This document shows positions 1 to 8,521 of a stretch of 64,000 bases of DNA, in pieces. Position numbers and translations under genes: made by a program. Source of the stretch: J095 sp964517605 (GTDB lineage: Bacteria; Chloroflexota; Anaerolineae; 4572-78; J111); contig CAZFCE010000002.1 in NCBI GenBank assembly GCA_964517605.1, positions 124,001-188,000 of the forward strand, in the 5' to 3' direction. The notes below the pieces were generated by a model. The model did no database searches, had not been told where the DNA came from, and saw nothing but the letters and a program-made list of their open reading frames with translations. Position 1 is the stretch's first letter. The number at the start of each line of letters is the position of its first letter.

Positions 1-1035
1 AAAAGCGCCACCGAAATCGAAGTGAACGGCGAAGTTCACACGGCCAAAAATTTTATTATCGCCACCGGTTCGCGGGCCAAAGTGATTCCCGGTTTAACCG
101 TTAACGGCAAAACGCTGTGGACGGCTCACCAGGCGCTGGAACAAACCGCAGTGCCCCAATCGCTGATTGTAATCGGGGCGGGGGCCATTGGCATGGAATT
201 TTCTTATGTGTTTAGTAGCTACGGCGCCAAAGTAACCATTGTTGAAATGCTACCCCGCGTGCTGCCCCTGGAAGATGAGGAAGTCAGCGCCGAGATGGAA
301 CGCCATTTGAAAAAGATGGGCATTGTCGCCCACACCGGCACTCGCGTGGAAAAGGTGGAAGACCACGGCGACAGCGTGACCGTAACCATCAGCAAAAACG
401 GCCAGAGCCAGGAACTTACCGCCGCCGCCACGTTGATTTCGGTGGGCGTTGCGCCCAACAGCCAGAACATCGGCCTGGAAGCCGCCGGCGTTGCCACCGA
501 CGAGCGGGGTTTTATTAAAATTGATGACCAAATGCGCACCAACGTGCCCAACATTTACGCCATTGGCGATGTTACCGGCAAAATGGCGTTGGCGCACGTA
601 GCCAGCGCGCAGGGCATTATCGCCGCCGAAACCATTGCCGGGCATGCCACCCGCCCGCTCAAATACCCCAACATGCCGCGCTGCACCTACACCCACCCCG
701 AAGTCGCTTCGGTGGGGCTAACCGAGGCGCAGGCCCGCGAACAGGGCTATGCGGTAAAAGTGGGCAAGTTTGCGTTTCAGGCCAACGGCAAAGCTTTGGG
801 GATGAACGAAAACAGCGGCTTTGTAAAAATTGTGGCCGAAAGCAAATACAACGAGGTGTTGGGCGTGCATATGATTGGCGCTAACGTAACCGAAATGATC
901 GCCGGGCCAACCGGGATGATTGGGCTGGAAACCACCATCGAAGAATTGGCCGGCACGGTTCACCCGCACCCCACCATGACCGAAGCGGTTATGGAAGCCG
1001 CCCACGCCGCGCTGGGGCACGCCATCCACTCGTAA
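1..1035 (+). CDS. lpdA: Dihydrolipoyl dehydrogenase (E3), 3' part
   Basis: The reading frame is open from the first base of the window, so the N-terminal FAD-binding part with the redox disulfide lies outside; about 344 residues are visible. The enzyme reoxidises dihydrolipoyl groups of 2-oxoacid dehydrogenase or glycine cleavage complexes with NAD. Visible are the end of the FAD domain (ATGS), the NAD-binding Rossmann motif GAGAIG followed by the acidic strand end IVE, the second FAD motif AIGDVTG, and the C-terminal dimerisation domain ending in HPHPTMTEA, which carries the His-Glu pair of the active site. E1 subunits occur at 35.7-37.8 kb and an E2 at 63 kb in the same window, so this E3 may serve that complex, but its own operon lies to the left. 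A palindrome and a terminator follow. Confidence 0.93.
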   Translation, partial: KSATEIEVNGEVHTAKNFIIATGSRAKVIPGLTVNGKTLWTAHQALEQTAVPQSLIVIGAGAIGMEFSYVFSSYGAKVTIVEMLPRVLPLEDEEVSAEMERHLKKMGIVAHTGTRVEKVEDHGDSVTVTISKNGQSQELTAAATLISVGVAPNSQNIGLEAAGVATDERGFIKIDDQMRTNVPNIYAIGDVTGKMALAHVASAQGIIAAETIAGHATRPLKYPNMPRCTYTHPEVASVGLTEAQAREQGYAVKVGKFAFQANGKALGMNENSGFVKIVAESKYNEVLGVHMIGANVTEMIAGPTGMIGLETTIEELAGTVHPHPTMTEAVMEAAHAALGHAIHS

Positions 1036-1058
1036 AAACCTTCAGCACCAGTAATGGT

Positions 1059-1090
1059 AGTGACCGGCACTTTGCAAAGTGCCGGTCACT
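1059..1090. repeat. Perfect 32-nt palindrome, copy 1
   Basis: The 15-nt arm AGTGACCGGCACTTT is followed by GC and then by its exact complement. The identical arm occurs again at 35650-35680. It lies just behind the E3 gene and just before an intrinsic terminator, and is probably a dispersed extragenic palindrome. Confidence 0.85.
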
Positions 1091-1100
1091 GGGCTAACGC

Positions 1101-1136
1101 AAAAAGCGCTACTCCGGTAAAGAGTAGCGCTTTTTT
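1101..1136. terminator. Bidirectional intrinsic terminator
   Basis: A 14-bp perfect stem (left arm AAAAAGCGCTACTC, loop of 7 nt) ends in a run of six T on the plus strand and, by symmetry, a T run on the minus strand. It separates the convergent E3 gene and the minus-strand histidine kinase gene. Confidence 0.9.
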
Positions 1137-1160
1137 ACGGCAAATGGAGAAAAAATACGG

Positions 1161-1835
1161 TTACACCGGCAAAACAACCATTATTTTTGTGCCGCTGCCG
1201 GTGGTATCGCGGGCTACGTTCAGGCTGCCGCCAACGGCCTGGGCGCGCATCAACAGATTATCAAACCCAACGCCGCCTCTGTCCACCAATCGAGAGGCCA
1301 CCTCTGCCGGGTCAAACCCGCGCCCGTCGTCGGCAATGGTCAGGTACAGCGCGTTCTGTTCCAGGGCCACCGTTAGCCGCACACTGTTGGCGATGGCGTG
1401 TTTTCTGGTATTCAGCAGCCCTTCCTGCACAATCCTCATCAACCCCAACATTTGCGCTGGCGTCAGCCGGAGGTCATCAGCCTGAATTTTATATTGATAA
1501 GCTACCGGCGCGCCACCCCGGCGGTGATGCAGGGTGATGGCGTAGGTAATGTAATCGTCCAGAGTGGAATCTTCGTCGGTTTCCAGCATGGGCGGGCGCA
1601 AATCCTGAATTAACTCGCGCAACTGCCCCGAAGCTTTCTGGCTGCGCTCTTCCAGTTGGCTGAGTTCGTTCAGCAACAGTTCCAATTGATTGCGCTCTAG
1701 CAGTTTGCGGCAAATGCCGGCTTGCAAGCCCAGTTGCAGAGTGGTTTGGGCCACGCCATCGTGCAGTTCTTTGGCAATGTACCGCCGCTCATTTTCAAGC
1801 GCGTCCAGCAGGGTTGGGTTGGTTATTTCACTCAA
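1161..1835 (-). CDS. Soluble sensor histidine kinase, NarL/DegS (HisKA_3) type
   Basis: A 224-residue kinase that should autophosphorylate on histidine and pass the phosphate to a response regulator. The phosphoacceptor helix is near residues 17-27 (ERRYIAKELHDG, His within ELHDG); an N box lies around GLLNTRKHA, and the HATPase_c domain shows DDGRGFD and later GVGFDNL and GSGTKI glycine loops. There is no transmembrane segment or recognisable sensor domain, so the input must be cytoplasmic or come from a partner. A TTG start is chosen because GGAG sits 8 nt upstream. The gene begins 12 nt after the stop of the PPC lipoprotein gene, so the two are probably co-transcribed. No response regulator gene is in the window. 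Confidence 0.85.
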   Translation of the reverse strand: MSEITNPTLLDALENERRYIAKELHDGVAQTTLQLGLQAGICRKLLERNQLELLLNELSQLEERSQKASGQLRELIQDLRPPMLETDEDSTLDDYITYAITLHHRRGGAPVAYQYKIQADDLRLTPAQMLGLMRIVQEGLLNTRKHAIANSVRLTVALEQNALYLTIADDGRGFDPAEVASRLVDRGGVGFDNLLMRAQAVGGSLNVARDTTGSGTKIMVVLPV

Positions 1836-1847
1836 AACAAATCTCCA

Positions 1848-3638
1848 TTAGTTATTCTGGTTGGGCGCAGTGGGCACAAGCGGCAACTCTTTATCGGTAA
1901 TTTCCAGCGAAATGATGTAGCTGCCGGCCTCGTCCGGCGAGTAGCTTCGCGCCACAATCCGATAATCTCCGGTTTGCGGCACAATAAAATTGGCCACCGC
2001 GGCCTGCTTGGCAAAGAAATCATCATTAACATACAGAAGTTTGCCATCTTTGTTGTATAACGACAAATAGGTATCAAGGTTATCCGACTCCATTTTGGCC
2101 GTTACAAATTTACCTTTGGTCGCGGTAAAAGTCCAGGTGTCCTGCTGACCGGCCTTTAGCTGGCGGGTTTCGCTCTGGCCGGATTTTAGCGCGCCGGCGG
2201 TGGCCAATTTTTTGGCCAGATTCAACAGGATGGAATACACCCCGCCCCGATCATCTTCGGGCCGGGCCGATTTTAGCACCGCCTGGTATTCGCCCGCTGC
2301 CGGCGCGGCAAAATCGAGCGCGGCAGCGTTCATACCCCCACCGCTGTCATCATCGCCGAGCAGTAGTTTGCCGTCGGGACCGTACAGTTCCAGGTAGCTG
2401 TCAAGCTGCTCCGATTGTATTTTAAGGGTGATAAACTCGCCAGTTTGGGCCGAAAAAGTGTAGGTAACAAGCTGCCCGGGCCGCAACGCCGCCTGCACCG
2501 GCTGATCGGGCGTAAGCGGCCCGCCGCCCGGCGCAAATTCAACCGCCTTCAGGCTGATTTCGTAAGCCCCGCCGGCATCGGGCAAAGCCGAGCGCGCCAC
2601 CAGAGTGTAGGTATCGGCGGCGGGCAGGACAAAGTTGGTAATCGCGCCGGTGTCGCTTTCGGTTAAAATGGCATCCTGCGAGTTACGCAACTCCAGGTAG
2701 GGCGCAAACTCGGCGGAGGCTATGCCGGCATCTATAATCTGGTCGGCCTGGCCGGTAAATGTCCAGCGGTGCAGTCGGCCCGGTTTTAGCACGCCGGATT
2801 GCGTTTGGCCCAGACCCAACTCGCCGCCGCCCGATGTTTGCCCGCCGGAGGTTAGTGTTAGCGTGATTGGCCCGGCGCTGCCCACCGTGTTGGCGCGAAT
2901 GGTGTACAGGCCGTCAGCCGGCAGCGGCACTTCAAACAGTTCGGGGTTAAGGTTGCCGCCGCTGTCGTCATCGCCGGTTAACAACGCGCCATCCGGCCCG
3001 TACAGCGCCAACGCGGAGTCCAATCCGGGGGCAGCCTGAACGCTCACGGTGAGGTATTCGCCCTGTTTGCCCTGGTAGTGCCATTTGTAGCCCTTGTCGG
3101 TTAGCATAAGATTACGGCTGTCGCCATTGGCCAGCAGACCGCCTCCCGCCGTGGGATGCCCGCCGGTCAGGCCCAGTTCGTAGCGGCCCAGCGTGCCGCC
3201 GTAACTCCGCACCACAATGCGGTAAGTCCCGGTTTGGGTGAGTTGTACCTCGTACAACGCCGCGTTCAGGTTGGTGGCGCTGTCATCGTTACTATCAATC
3301 AACTCACCGGCGGGATTGTACAACTCTAAATAGCCATCAAATTGGCTGTTCAGCATAATATTCACCCGCTCACCGGCGTCGGCGCTAAAAAACCAGTCAT
3401 CAATGGCGTTGGGTTCATCAATAGCGCCCTCTTTGATGTCGTTGTAGGCGATGCGCCGGTCGGCGTTGATGGTTGGCGTGGCGGTGGGCGCATTCTGGGC
3501 CGGAGCGGGCGTAACCGGCGGCGGGAGTTGCTGGGGCATAGGGTTGGGTAACGCCGGTTGGGGCGTGGGCGTGGTGGCGTTGCAGGCCGCCATCAGCATT
3601 ACTACCAAAATCAGGCCAAACAAAAATATTTGTTTCAT
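1848..3638 (-). CDS. Lipoprotein with tandem PPC-type beta domains
   Basis: A 596-residue envelope lipoprotein. The N-terminus is a lipoprotein signal with lipobox LMAAC (Cys19), followed by a Pro/Thr/Ala-rich linker. The rest is about five repeats of roughly 110 residues of the bacterial pre-peptidase C-terminal type, recognisable by the recurring pattern 'LELY(N/G)P(A/D)G' - 'DD(D/S)SGG' - 'Y.(I/V).(V/A)(R/K)S'. Such domains usually accompany secreted proteases or act as adhesion or binding modules; no catalytic domain is present. The ATG at 3638 is preferred; an in-frame TTG lies two codons upstream. Its gene is followed after 12 nt by the histidine kinase gene, which suggests a sensing role, but that is inference. 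Confidence 0.8.
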   Translation of the reverse strand: MKQIFLFGLILVVMLMAACNATTPTPQPALPNPMPQQLPPPVTPAPAQNAPTATPTINADRRIAYNDIKEGAIDEPNAIDDWFFSADAGERVNIMLNSQFDGYLELYNPAGELIDSNDDSATNLNAALYEVQLTQTGTYRIVVRSYGGTLGRYELGLTGGHPTAGGGLLANGDSRNLMLTDKGYKWHYQGKQGEYLTVSVQAAPGLDSALALYGPDGALLTGDDDSGGNLNPELFEVPLPADGLYTIRANTVGSAGPITLTLTSGGQTSGGGELGLGQTQSGVLKPGRLHRWTFTGQADQIIDAGIASAEFAPYLELRNSQDAILTESDTGAITNFVLPAADTYTLVARSALPDAGGAYEISLKAVEFAPGGGPLTPDQPVQAALRPGQLVTYTFSAQTGEFITLKIQSEQLDSYLELYGPDGKLLLGDDDSGGGMNAAALDFAAPAAGEYQAVLKSARPEDDRGGVYSILLNLAKKLATAGALKSGQSETRQLKAGQQDTWTFTATKGKFVTAKMESDNLDTYLSLYNKDGKLLYVNDDFFAKQAAVANFIVPQTGDYRIVARSYSPDEAGSYIISLEITDKELPLVPTAPNQNN

Positions 3639-3781
3639 GGACAAATTGACCGCTGTTGAAATTTTTTTGGCATCCGTTATCTGGACACTTTCTTGACATT
3701 CCCCGCTGTTACCTTGTCCCCGTATTGACCGGTTTTTGAATATACTGGGACTAACACCGGTAAGACTGGAGGAAATGACAA

Positions 3782-4162
3782 ATGACCAAACAAATGCGTT
3801 TCTGGGTAACCTGGGGGCCAGTGTACGCGCTGGCGCTGTTGATGGTTGGCTTGATGTTCCTGGCCCAAAGTATCGCGCCGTTGGCTAATTGGCTGGCTTA
3901 TTTGGACATCGGTTTGGTGGTGATTGGTTACGGGTTGATCGCCGCATGGTTGAACGCCCACCCGGACGGGCTGCTGGATCAAACCTCAACCGGGGCTAAT
4001 GAGTATCCGGTTTCTGATTGGCCGGAGGCGGAGTATCCCGCCGCGCCGGTGTTGCCGCCGGTACCGTCCCAAACCCCCGGCGAGGAACCAGCTCCGGTTA
4101 GCAGCCGCAAAGCGCCCGGCCAAACCTGGGCCAAGCCCGCTCTCACCAGTCCCAAAAGTTGA
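3782..4162 (+). CDS. Small two-helix membrane protein of unknown function
   Basis: A 126-residue protein that I do not recognise. Two hydrophobic helices are visible: residues about 9-33 (from TWGPVYALALLMVG onward) and 36-60 (ANWLAYLDIGLVVIGYG). A polar, proline-rich tail of about 65 residues follows and probably lies in the cytoplasm or as a flexible extension. A GGAGG lies 9 nt before the ATG. The gene is alone on the plus strand, divergent from the PPC lipoprotein gene and convergent with the GNAT pair, from which it is separated by a hairpin terminator. Confidence 0.7.
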   Translation: MTKQMRFWVTWGPVYALALLMVGLMFLAQSIAPLANWLAYLDIGLVVIGYGLIAAWLNAHPDGLLDQTSTGANEYPVSDWPEAEYPAAPVLPPVPSQTPGEEPAPVSSRKAPGQTWAKPALTSPKS

Positions 4163-4172
4163 TAAAGGCTTT

Positions 4173-4210
4173 AGAAAAGGGCGTAATTTACCAATTACGC
4201 CCTTAAATTG
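4173..4210. terminator. Bidirectional hairpin between convergent genes
   Basis: A 12-bp perfect stem (4177-4188 AAGGGCGTAATT paired with 4193-4204) has a 4-nt loop. The four A residues before the left arm give a T run on the minus strand, so it best fits as the terminator of the minus-strand GNAT pair. Confidence 0.8.
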
Positions 4211-4214
4211 CCAG

Positions 4215-4718
4215 CTAATCCCCGTCCGTCCGGTCAACCCGTTTGCTGTATAAAACCAAACCATCCCCTTGGTGATAAAAATCCTTGATAACGGCCTCGC
4301 ACCGATAGCGCAGCTTCTCGTAAACCCGCCGGGCCGGCTCGTAATCGGGTCGGGTGGAGGTTTCGATGATGACCAGCCGCCCGCCCATCGCGGCAATGTC
4401 GCGCTCGGCTTGCCGGGATAACGCGCTGCCAACGCCTTTGCCCTGCGCCGCCGGTTGAGAACAAAGCCAGAAGATATCAAACGTGCCCTGTGTGAACGCG
4501 CGCGGTCCATAGCAAACATAGCCCACAAGTTGCCCACCCTGAACGCCTGATAAAAAGTAGTAGCCGCTTTGTTCGGGGCCGAGGCCGGTGTAGTCGCGCA
4601 GCAGTTCGTCCAGTGTGTCTATTTCTTCGGCGCTGAACACGCCCGTTTCGCGGGTTATGGCCAAAATGGCCGGCGCTTCGGCGGGCTGAGTGGCCCGGAT
4701 GTGCAAGTCTTTGGTCAT
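4215..4718 (-). CDS. GNAT-family N-acetyltransferase (copy 2 of pair)
   Basis: A 167-residue GNAT-fold acetyl-CoA-dependent acyltransferase of unknown substrate. The acetyl-CoA pyrophosphate loop is seen as AAQGKGVGSAL (Q/R-x-x-G-x-G/A pattern) around residues 92-102, after the beta strand FDIFWLCSQP. It is a clear paralog of the adjacent upstream gene: both share LIVGY-CYGPR, the FD(I/L) strand and the ending DQ/LVLYSKR. Its start codon directly abuts the stop codon of that gene, so both are translated from one message. The duplication may give two acetyltransferases of different specificity or a heterodimer. Confidence 0.85.
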   Translation of the reverse strand: MTKDLHIRATQPAEAPAILAITRETGVFSAEEIDTLDELLRDYTGLGPEQSGYYFLSGVQGGQLVGYVCYGPRAFTQGTFDIFWLCSQPAAQGKGVGSALSRQAERDIAAMGGRLVIIETSTRPDYEPARRVYEKLRYRCEAVIKDFYHQGDGLVLYSKRVDRTDGD

Positions 4719-5291
4719 TTAGTCCTCTACCGCGTAGCCCAGGGCTTGTTTTTGCAGCCGTTTCATGTGCCGGGCGGCTAAAAGATCGGCTTCAACGCCG
4801 TAATCCGGCGGATTCAACCGCTTGCTGTACAAAATCTGGTCGTCGCCATCGGCGTAAAAATCGGCGATGGTAGCCTCTATGTGGTAGCCACGCGCCTCAA
4901 AGAAGCAGCGAACCGGCTGCCAACCCGGCAACCCGGAGACTTCTACCAGTACCAGATTGCCGGCCAAAACGCAGATGTCCCGCTCGGTTTGGCGGAGCAG
5001 CGCGGTAGCCACTCCCCGGCGTTGGCAGGCCGGAGCCACGCCCACGGCGTACAAATCAAAGGCGCTTTCGGTTAGCCAGCGCGGGCCGTAGCAACTGTAG
5101 CCAATCACCTGGCCATTTTGATGGCAGGATAAAAAGCGGTACATGCTGGCCGCGCCCTGAGCCAGATAATCGTTCACCCAATCCCGCAGCGCCGCCACCC
5201 GCTCCGGGGCAAGAACGCCGGCGGCGCGGGTGAGGCTAACAATTTGTTCTGCGTCGGCGGCGCGGGTTGGCGCTATTACAAGGTTAAGCAT
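4719..5291 (-). CDS. GNAT-family N-acetyltransferase (copy 1 of pair)
   Basis: A 190-residue paralog of the following gene. The CoA-binding loop reads ACQRRGVATALLRQTE (Q-x-x-G-x-A pattern). Compared with the second copy it carries a longer C-terminal tail with ADLLAARHMKRLQKQ. It starts 9 nt downstream of the stop codon of the VWA lipoprotein gene with no strong ribosome-binding site, so translational coupling is likely. The substrate cannot be told from sequence. Confidence 0.85.
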   Translation of the reverse strand: MLNLVIAPTRAADAEQIVSLTRAAGVLAPERVAALRDWVNDYLAQGAASMYRFLSCHQNGQVIGYSCYGPRWLTESAFDLYAVGVAPACQRRGVATALLRQTERDICVLAGNLVLVEVSGLPGWQPVRCFFEARGYHIEATIADFYADGDDQILYSKRLNPPDYGVEADLLAARHMKRLQKQALGYAVED

Positions 5292-5300
5292 TGGGCCGGC

Positions 5301-7172
5301 CTAAAAGTAGCTGCCAATAATTTCGAGCACTTTGGTAATGTTGGCCGGATCGCCGGATTGCACGCGAGTGGCGCTGGCCCGGGCAATGCCGTTGAGGGCG
5401 TTGATGTCGGCGTCGCCGCCATAGGCCACGGGAATGACAATCACCGGGTTGCGATCCTCTTTGTTGGTTTTGATGAGTTCAATCACGCTTTGCAGCGCGG
5501 TCACGCTGCTGGTGTCCTGCCCGTCGCTGAGCACCACAATCGCCTGAATGCGGTCGTCTTTGGCATCGCGGGCCTGTTTGAGCAGGGCGATGGATTGGAC
5601 AATGGCATCGTAGAGCGAAGTATCGCCCTGAGCCTGAATCTGGCCAATTTGCGTGCGGATATTGCCCTGGCCCCCTTCAAATGAAGTGAGCGCCTGAACG
5701 CTGGGCAGGCTGTTGTTATCCAGGTAAATCATCGAACCCATTTTAAAGTCGTACACCTGCGGCTGGCTGTTGAATGTCATTAGCCCCACCCGGTTTTGCG
5801 CCGGCATTTTATCCAAAAAGGCGGCGGCGGCGGTTTGGGCCTGGGCTATTTTATCGCCCTGCATTGAGCCGGAGGTATCCATCACCAGCAGCACGTCGGC
5901 CTGTTTCTTTACAAATTGCCAGCTTGATTGCACCGCTGCCACCACTTCGGGGTCCGGCACTTCCAGAATGGTGCTGGGCTTGTTGGGATCAACCCCCAGT
6001 TCCGGCGCAATGGGATAGCCCACTTTCACATCGGGGTTAACGGGCCGAAAGCCGGATTCCATTACTTTTTCCTGCACGGTTTTACTGCGAGTGTAATCGG
6101 TAAAAACTTTGGCGGCGGCGCGTTGTTCGTCAGTCACCCAATCGGCTTTGGGTACGGCAAACGGGTGTTCGTGCCAAAAAGTGCCTTCTTTGGGGTAAAG
6201 CGCCACCAGTTTTTCGGGCGGCTGGTACTGGGTTTTGCCCTGGTTGATAAAAATGAGGTCGTTTTCTTCCAGCGCCACAAAATCCAGATAATCCGGCCCC
6301 TGGGCGATGTATTCCTTAAATTCGGTGGTGCGCGAGGAGTAGTGGCGAATCAGTTCTTCGATGTCGCGCACGCCTTGCTGCACGTTGGGGTCGTTTACCT
6401 GTTGCAGCGTAAGCCGGCGAAAATCGGGGGTGGTGCCGTGGGCGCGGGCGCTGGCGTAAAATTCGGAAATGAGGGTGGACAGCGCCGTGGAACTGATAAA
6501 GGGATCGGTGTGGCCGTAGTACACCGTGGTGCGGTTGCCGGGAATATTGTAATCGGCCCAGCCTTTGGGCGAGTTGAGCACCTTGAGCAGTTCGGCCCAG
6601 CCCACATCGGGCGAACCTTCTTTCTCCTGAATGGCTTTGAGGCGGCTTTCCCAGATTGCCATAACCACCGGCGCCAGCGCCGTGGGCGGGCTATCGGCCA
6701 GATCAAACATAGACCGGCCTGTCTGGAAGTTAATCAGCGCCAACCAGTGGCTCACCGATGGCTCAAAAATGGTGGGTTTGGCCACGTTGGTGTTATTGGG
6801 CGCAATCACAGCATTGATAATGCCCTGGGCCACGGTGCCGGATGAGCCGGCTTTGCCCTTTACGCAGATGGGTTTTTCGCCTTGCGCCAGTGCCGCGCCG
6901 GTAACGGGGTTGTGGCCTTCGGCGTAAGCCCGGTTAAATTGATTGATGGCGCTGTAGACGTTGCCGTTCATATACAATTCGGACTCCGGCGCGTAAATAA
7001 TCTCGATTTCAACCGCGCCCGGCGCGCACTGAGCTGCGGCGGCAGCGGTATCGGTGCCGGTTAAGGTAACGCCGCTGCTGCCGGCGTTATCGCCGCCAAA
7101 GCTGCACGCCATTGCCGTGAGTACTGACAGCAGCGGTAAAACTAAAAACAAGAAAAATTTGGTTTTTGGCAT
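5301..7172 (-). CDS. Solute-binding-like lipoprotein fused to a VWA domain
   Basis: A 623-residue surface lipoprotein. A signal peptide ends in the lipobox LTAMAC (Cys23). Residues about 50-400 look like a type-2 periplasmic solute-binding domain (ABC extracellular binding fold), with a long region that includes 'FWHEHPFAVPKADWV'. Residues about 427-623 form a von Willebrand factor A domain with the metal-ion-dependent adhesion motif DTSGS at 432-436 and 'VVLSDGQDTSS' later. VWA domains bind protein ligands through Mg2+. The ribosome-binding site AGGAG lies 7 nt before the ATG. It follows a second solute-binding-like gene on the same strand; both may form an extracellular ligand-sensing or surface-binding pair. 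No transporter permease is nearby. Confidence 0.82.
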   Translation of the reverse strand: MPKTKFFLFLVLPLLSVLTAMACSFGGDNAGSSGVTLTGTDTAAAAAQCAPGAVEIEIIYAPESELYMNGNVYSAINQFNRAYAEGHNPVTGAALAQGEKPICVKGKAGSSGTVAQGIINAVIAPNNTNVAKPTIFEPSVSHWLALINFQTGRSMFDLADSPPTALAPVVMAIWESRLKAIQEKEGSPDVGWAELLKVLNSPKGWADYNIPGNRTTVYYGHTDPFISSTALSTLISEFYASARAHGTTPDFRRLTLQQVNDPNVQQGVRDIEELIRHYSSRTTEFKEYIAQGPDYLDFVALEENDLIFINQGKTQYQPPEKLVALYPKEGTFWHEHPFAVPKADWVTDEQRAAAKVFTDYTRSKTVQEKVMESGFRPVNPDVKVGYPIAPELGVDPNKPSTILEVPDPEVVAAVQSSWQFVKKQADVLLVMDTSGSMQGDKIAQAQTAAAAFLDKMPAQNRVGLMTFNSQPQVYDFKMGSMIYLDNNSLPSVQALTSFEGGQGNIRTQIGQIQAQGDTSLYDAIVQSIALLKQARDAKDDRIQAIVVLSDGQDTSSVTALQSVIELIKTNKEDRNPVIVIPVAYGGDADINALNGIARASATRVQSGDPANITKVLEIIGSYF

Positions 7173-7253
7173 AACAAATCTCCTGTAAAATAACGATTTA
7201 CCAACTACGAGTTACGAATTTTATAAAAACTCCCGTAAAACAACGTATGGAAT

Positions 7254-8237
7254 TTAACGCAGCGTCCGGTCGGCCCAACTGCGCAGGCGTTGGGCGGCCT
7301 CGCCATCTATTTGAACCGCGCCGGCGGTTGCCGCTCCGGCGGAATCGAGGCCGTAGGTTTTGAGCGCGTTTTGCTGCTCCGACTGGCGCAAAAATTGTTG
7401 AAACGCCTGGGCGGCCTGTTGCGCGGCGGCATTGGAGGTAAGCAGCACAAAGGGATAATTTAGCGTTACAGTTGGAGTTACCGGTAACACCGTAAACTGG
7501 CCGGATTGATCCAGTTTGGCCTGCCGCCACTCGGCCAGCGGCAGCAGCGCCACATCGGCAATGGAGCGCCCCATCGGTGAAGCCAGGGTGGTGGCGGCTT
7601 CGGCGCGGGGTTGGGCGTTGTTGTTGCCCAGCGTTTGGGTTAGCCAGGCATCGGCGTTGCCCACATCCTGCGCCGAAAGTCGGCTAACATTTTGATGCGC
7701 CGCGACCGCCGCCGCCAGCGCCGCCAGCCCTGCGCCGGTAGTGCGCGGCGAAGCGATGACCAGTTTTAGCCCGCCGGGGCTGGTTGCTTTGCGGTTTAGC
7801 CCGTCCCAGGTTAAATCACCGTAGTCCCGGCGCATAGCCTCGAGTTTGTCATTATAAGCGCCCCAAGCCAGGCTGGTGCTGGCTACCGACGTGGCATTAT
7901 CAACAAAGGTGTAACCATCGCGGCGGGCCAATTCAACCACAAAATCGGCTTCGGGGAGCCAGGCCGCCGCCGACTGGAACTTTGAGGCCGGCACCAGTTC
8001 TCCGGCTTCAACCACTTCGACGGTGGCGTTAGTTTGGGCGGCGTTAAAGCTGCCGGCAGCCTGCGCCGCCCAGTTTTTTATGCCGGGCGCGGCCACCACT
8101 TCGATTTTGATTTTTTGAGAATGCGGCGTTAACTCGGTTACTTGGCTTTGAAAAAAGTAGATCACCGCAAACATGCCCGCAACAACCAAAACCGCGCCGC
8201 CAACGATGACAAAAAACAGACCTTTGTTTGATTGCAT
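7254..8237 (-). CDS. Membrane-anchored substrate-binding-like protein
   Basis: A 327-residue protein with an N-terminal hydrophobic anchor (about residues 8-28, GLFFVIVGGAVLVVAGMFA) that lacks a lipobox, followed by an extracytoplasmic domain. The outer domain resembles type-2 solute-binding proteins: strand 'IKIEVVAAPGIKNW', then a helix, 'VEVVEAGELVPAS', and 'FVLLTSNAAAQQAAQAFQQFL' near the end. The ATG at 8237 is chosen over the TTG at 8243 because AAAGGA lies 7 nt upstream of the ATG and would be too close to the TTG. The VWA lipoprotein gene follows 81 nt later. The ligand is unknown and there is no permease. Confidence 0.75.
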   Translation of the reverse strand: MQSNKGLFFVIVGGAVLVVAGMFAVIYFFQSQVTELTPHSQKIKIEVVAAPGIKNWAAQAAGSFNAAQTNATVEVVEAGELVPASKFQSAAAWLPEADFVVELARRDGYTFVDNATSVASTSLAWGAYNDKLEAMRRDYGDLTWDGLNRKATSPGGLKLVIASPRTTGAGLAALAAAVAAHQNVSRLSAQDVGNADAWLTQTLGNNNAQPRAEAATTLASPMGRSIADVALLPLAEWRQAKLDQSGQFTVLPVTPTVTLNYPFVLLTSNAAAQQAAQAFQQFLRQSEQQNALKTYGLDSAGAATAGAVQIDGEAAQRLRSWADRTLR

Positions 8238-8318
8238 GTTCAAATCCTTTGATTGAGGCTGGGGTTACGGCTAATTATATCACATCTCGGCCAAAAGTGG
8301 TTTTTATGATTGCCAGTA

Positions 8319-8341
8319 GGGGCAGGTCTTGCACCTGCCCC
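8319..8341. repeat. Short palindrome in divergent intergenic region
   Basis: The arm GGGGCAGGT (8319-8327) pairs with 8333-8341 across a 5-nt loop. It sits between the divergent substrate-binding-like and metalloprotease genes and is another of the different dispersed palindromes of this window. Confidence 0.7.
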
Positions 8342-8521
8342 GTGTAAGTCGCGCGCTTACATTCTGATAAAACCAACCCCAATTTGGGCCGCTTCCGCAT
8401 TCCGGCTACGATTATTTCAGTTAACAAAATCACCGGGGAGTTGTATACTCCGCGTGTTTTGGTCGGGAAAACCCAAATCACGCCCGGCAACTCTCGGATT
8501 TTAGTCAGGATGATGTGTTTT

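Noticed and set aside
5928..6845. Plus-strand open frame of 305 codons opposite the VWA lipoprotein gene
   Set aside because: It is antisense to a gene with clear domains, and its Gly/His/Val-rich translation is typical of the shadow of a GC-rich gene.
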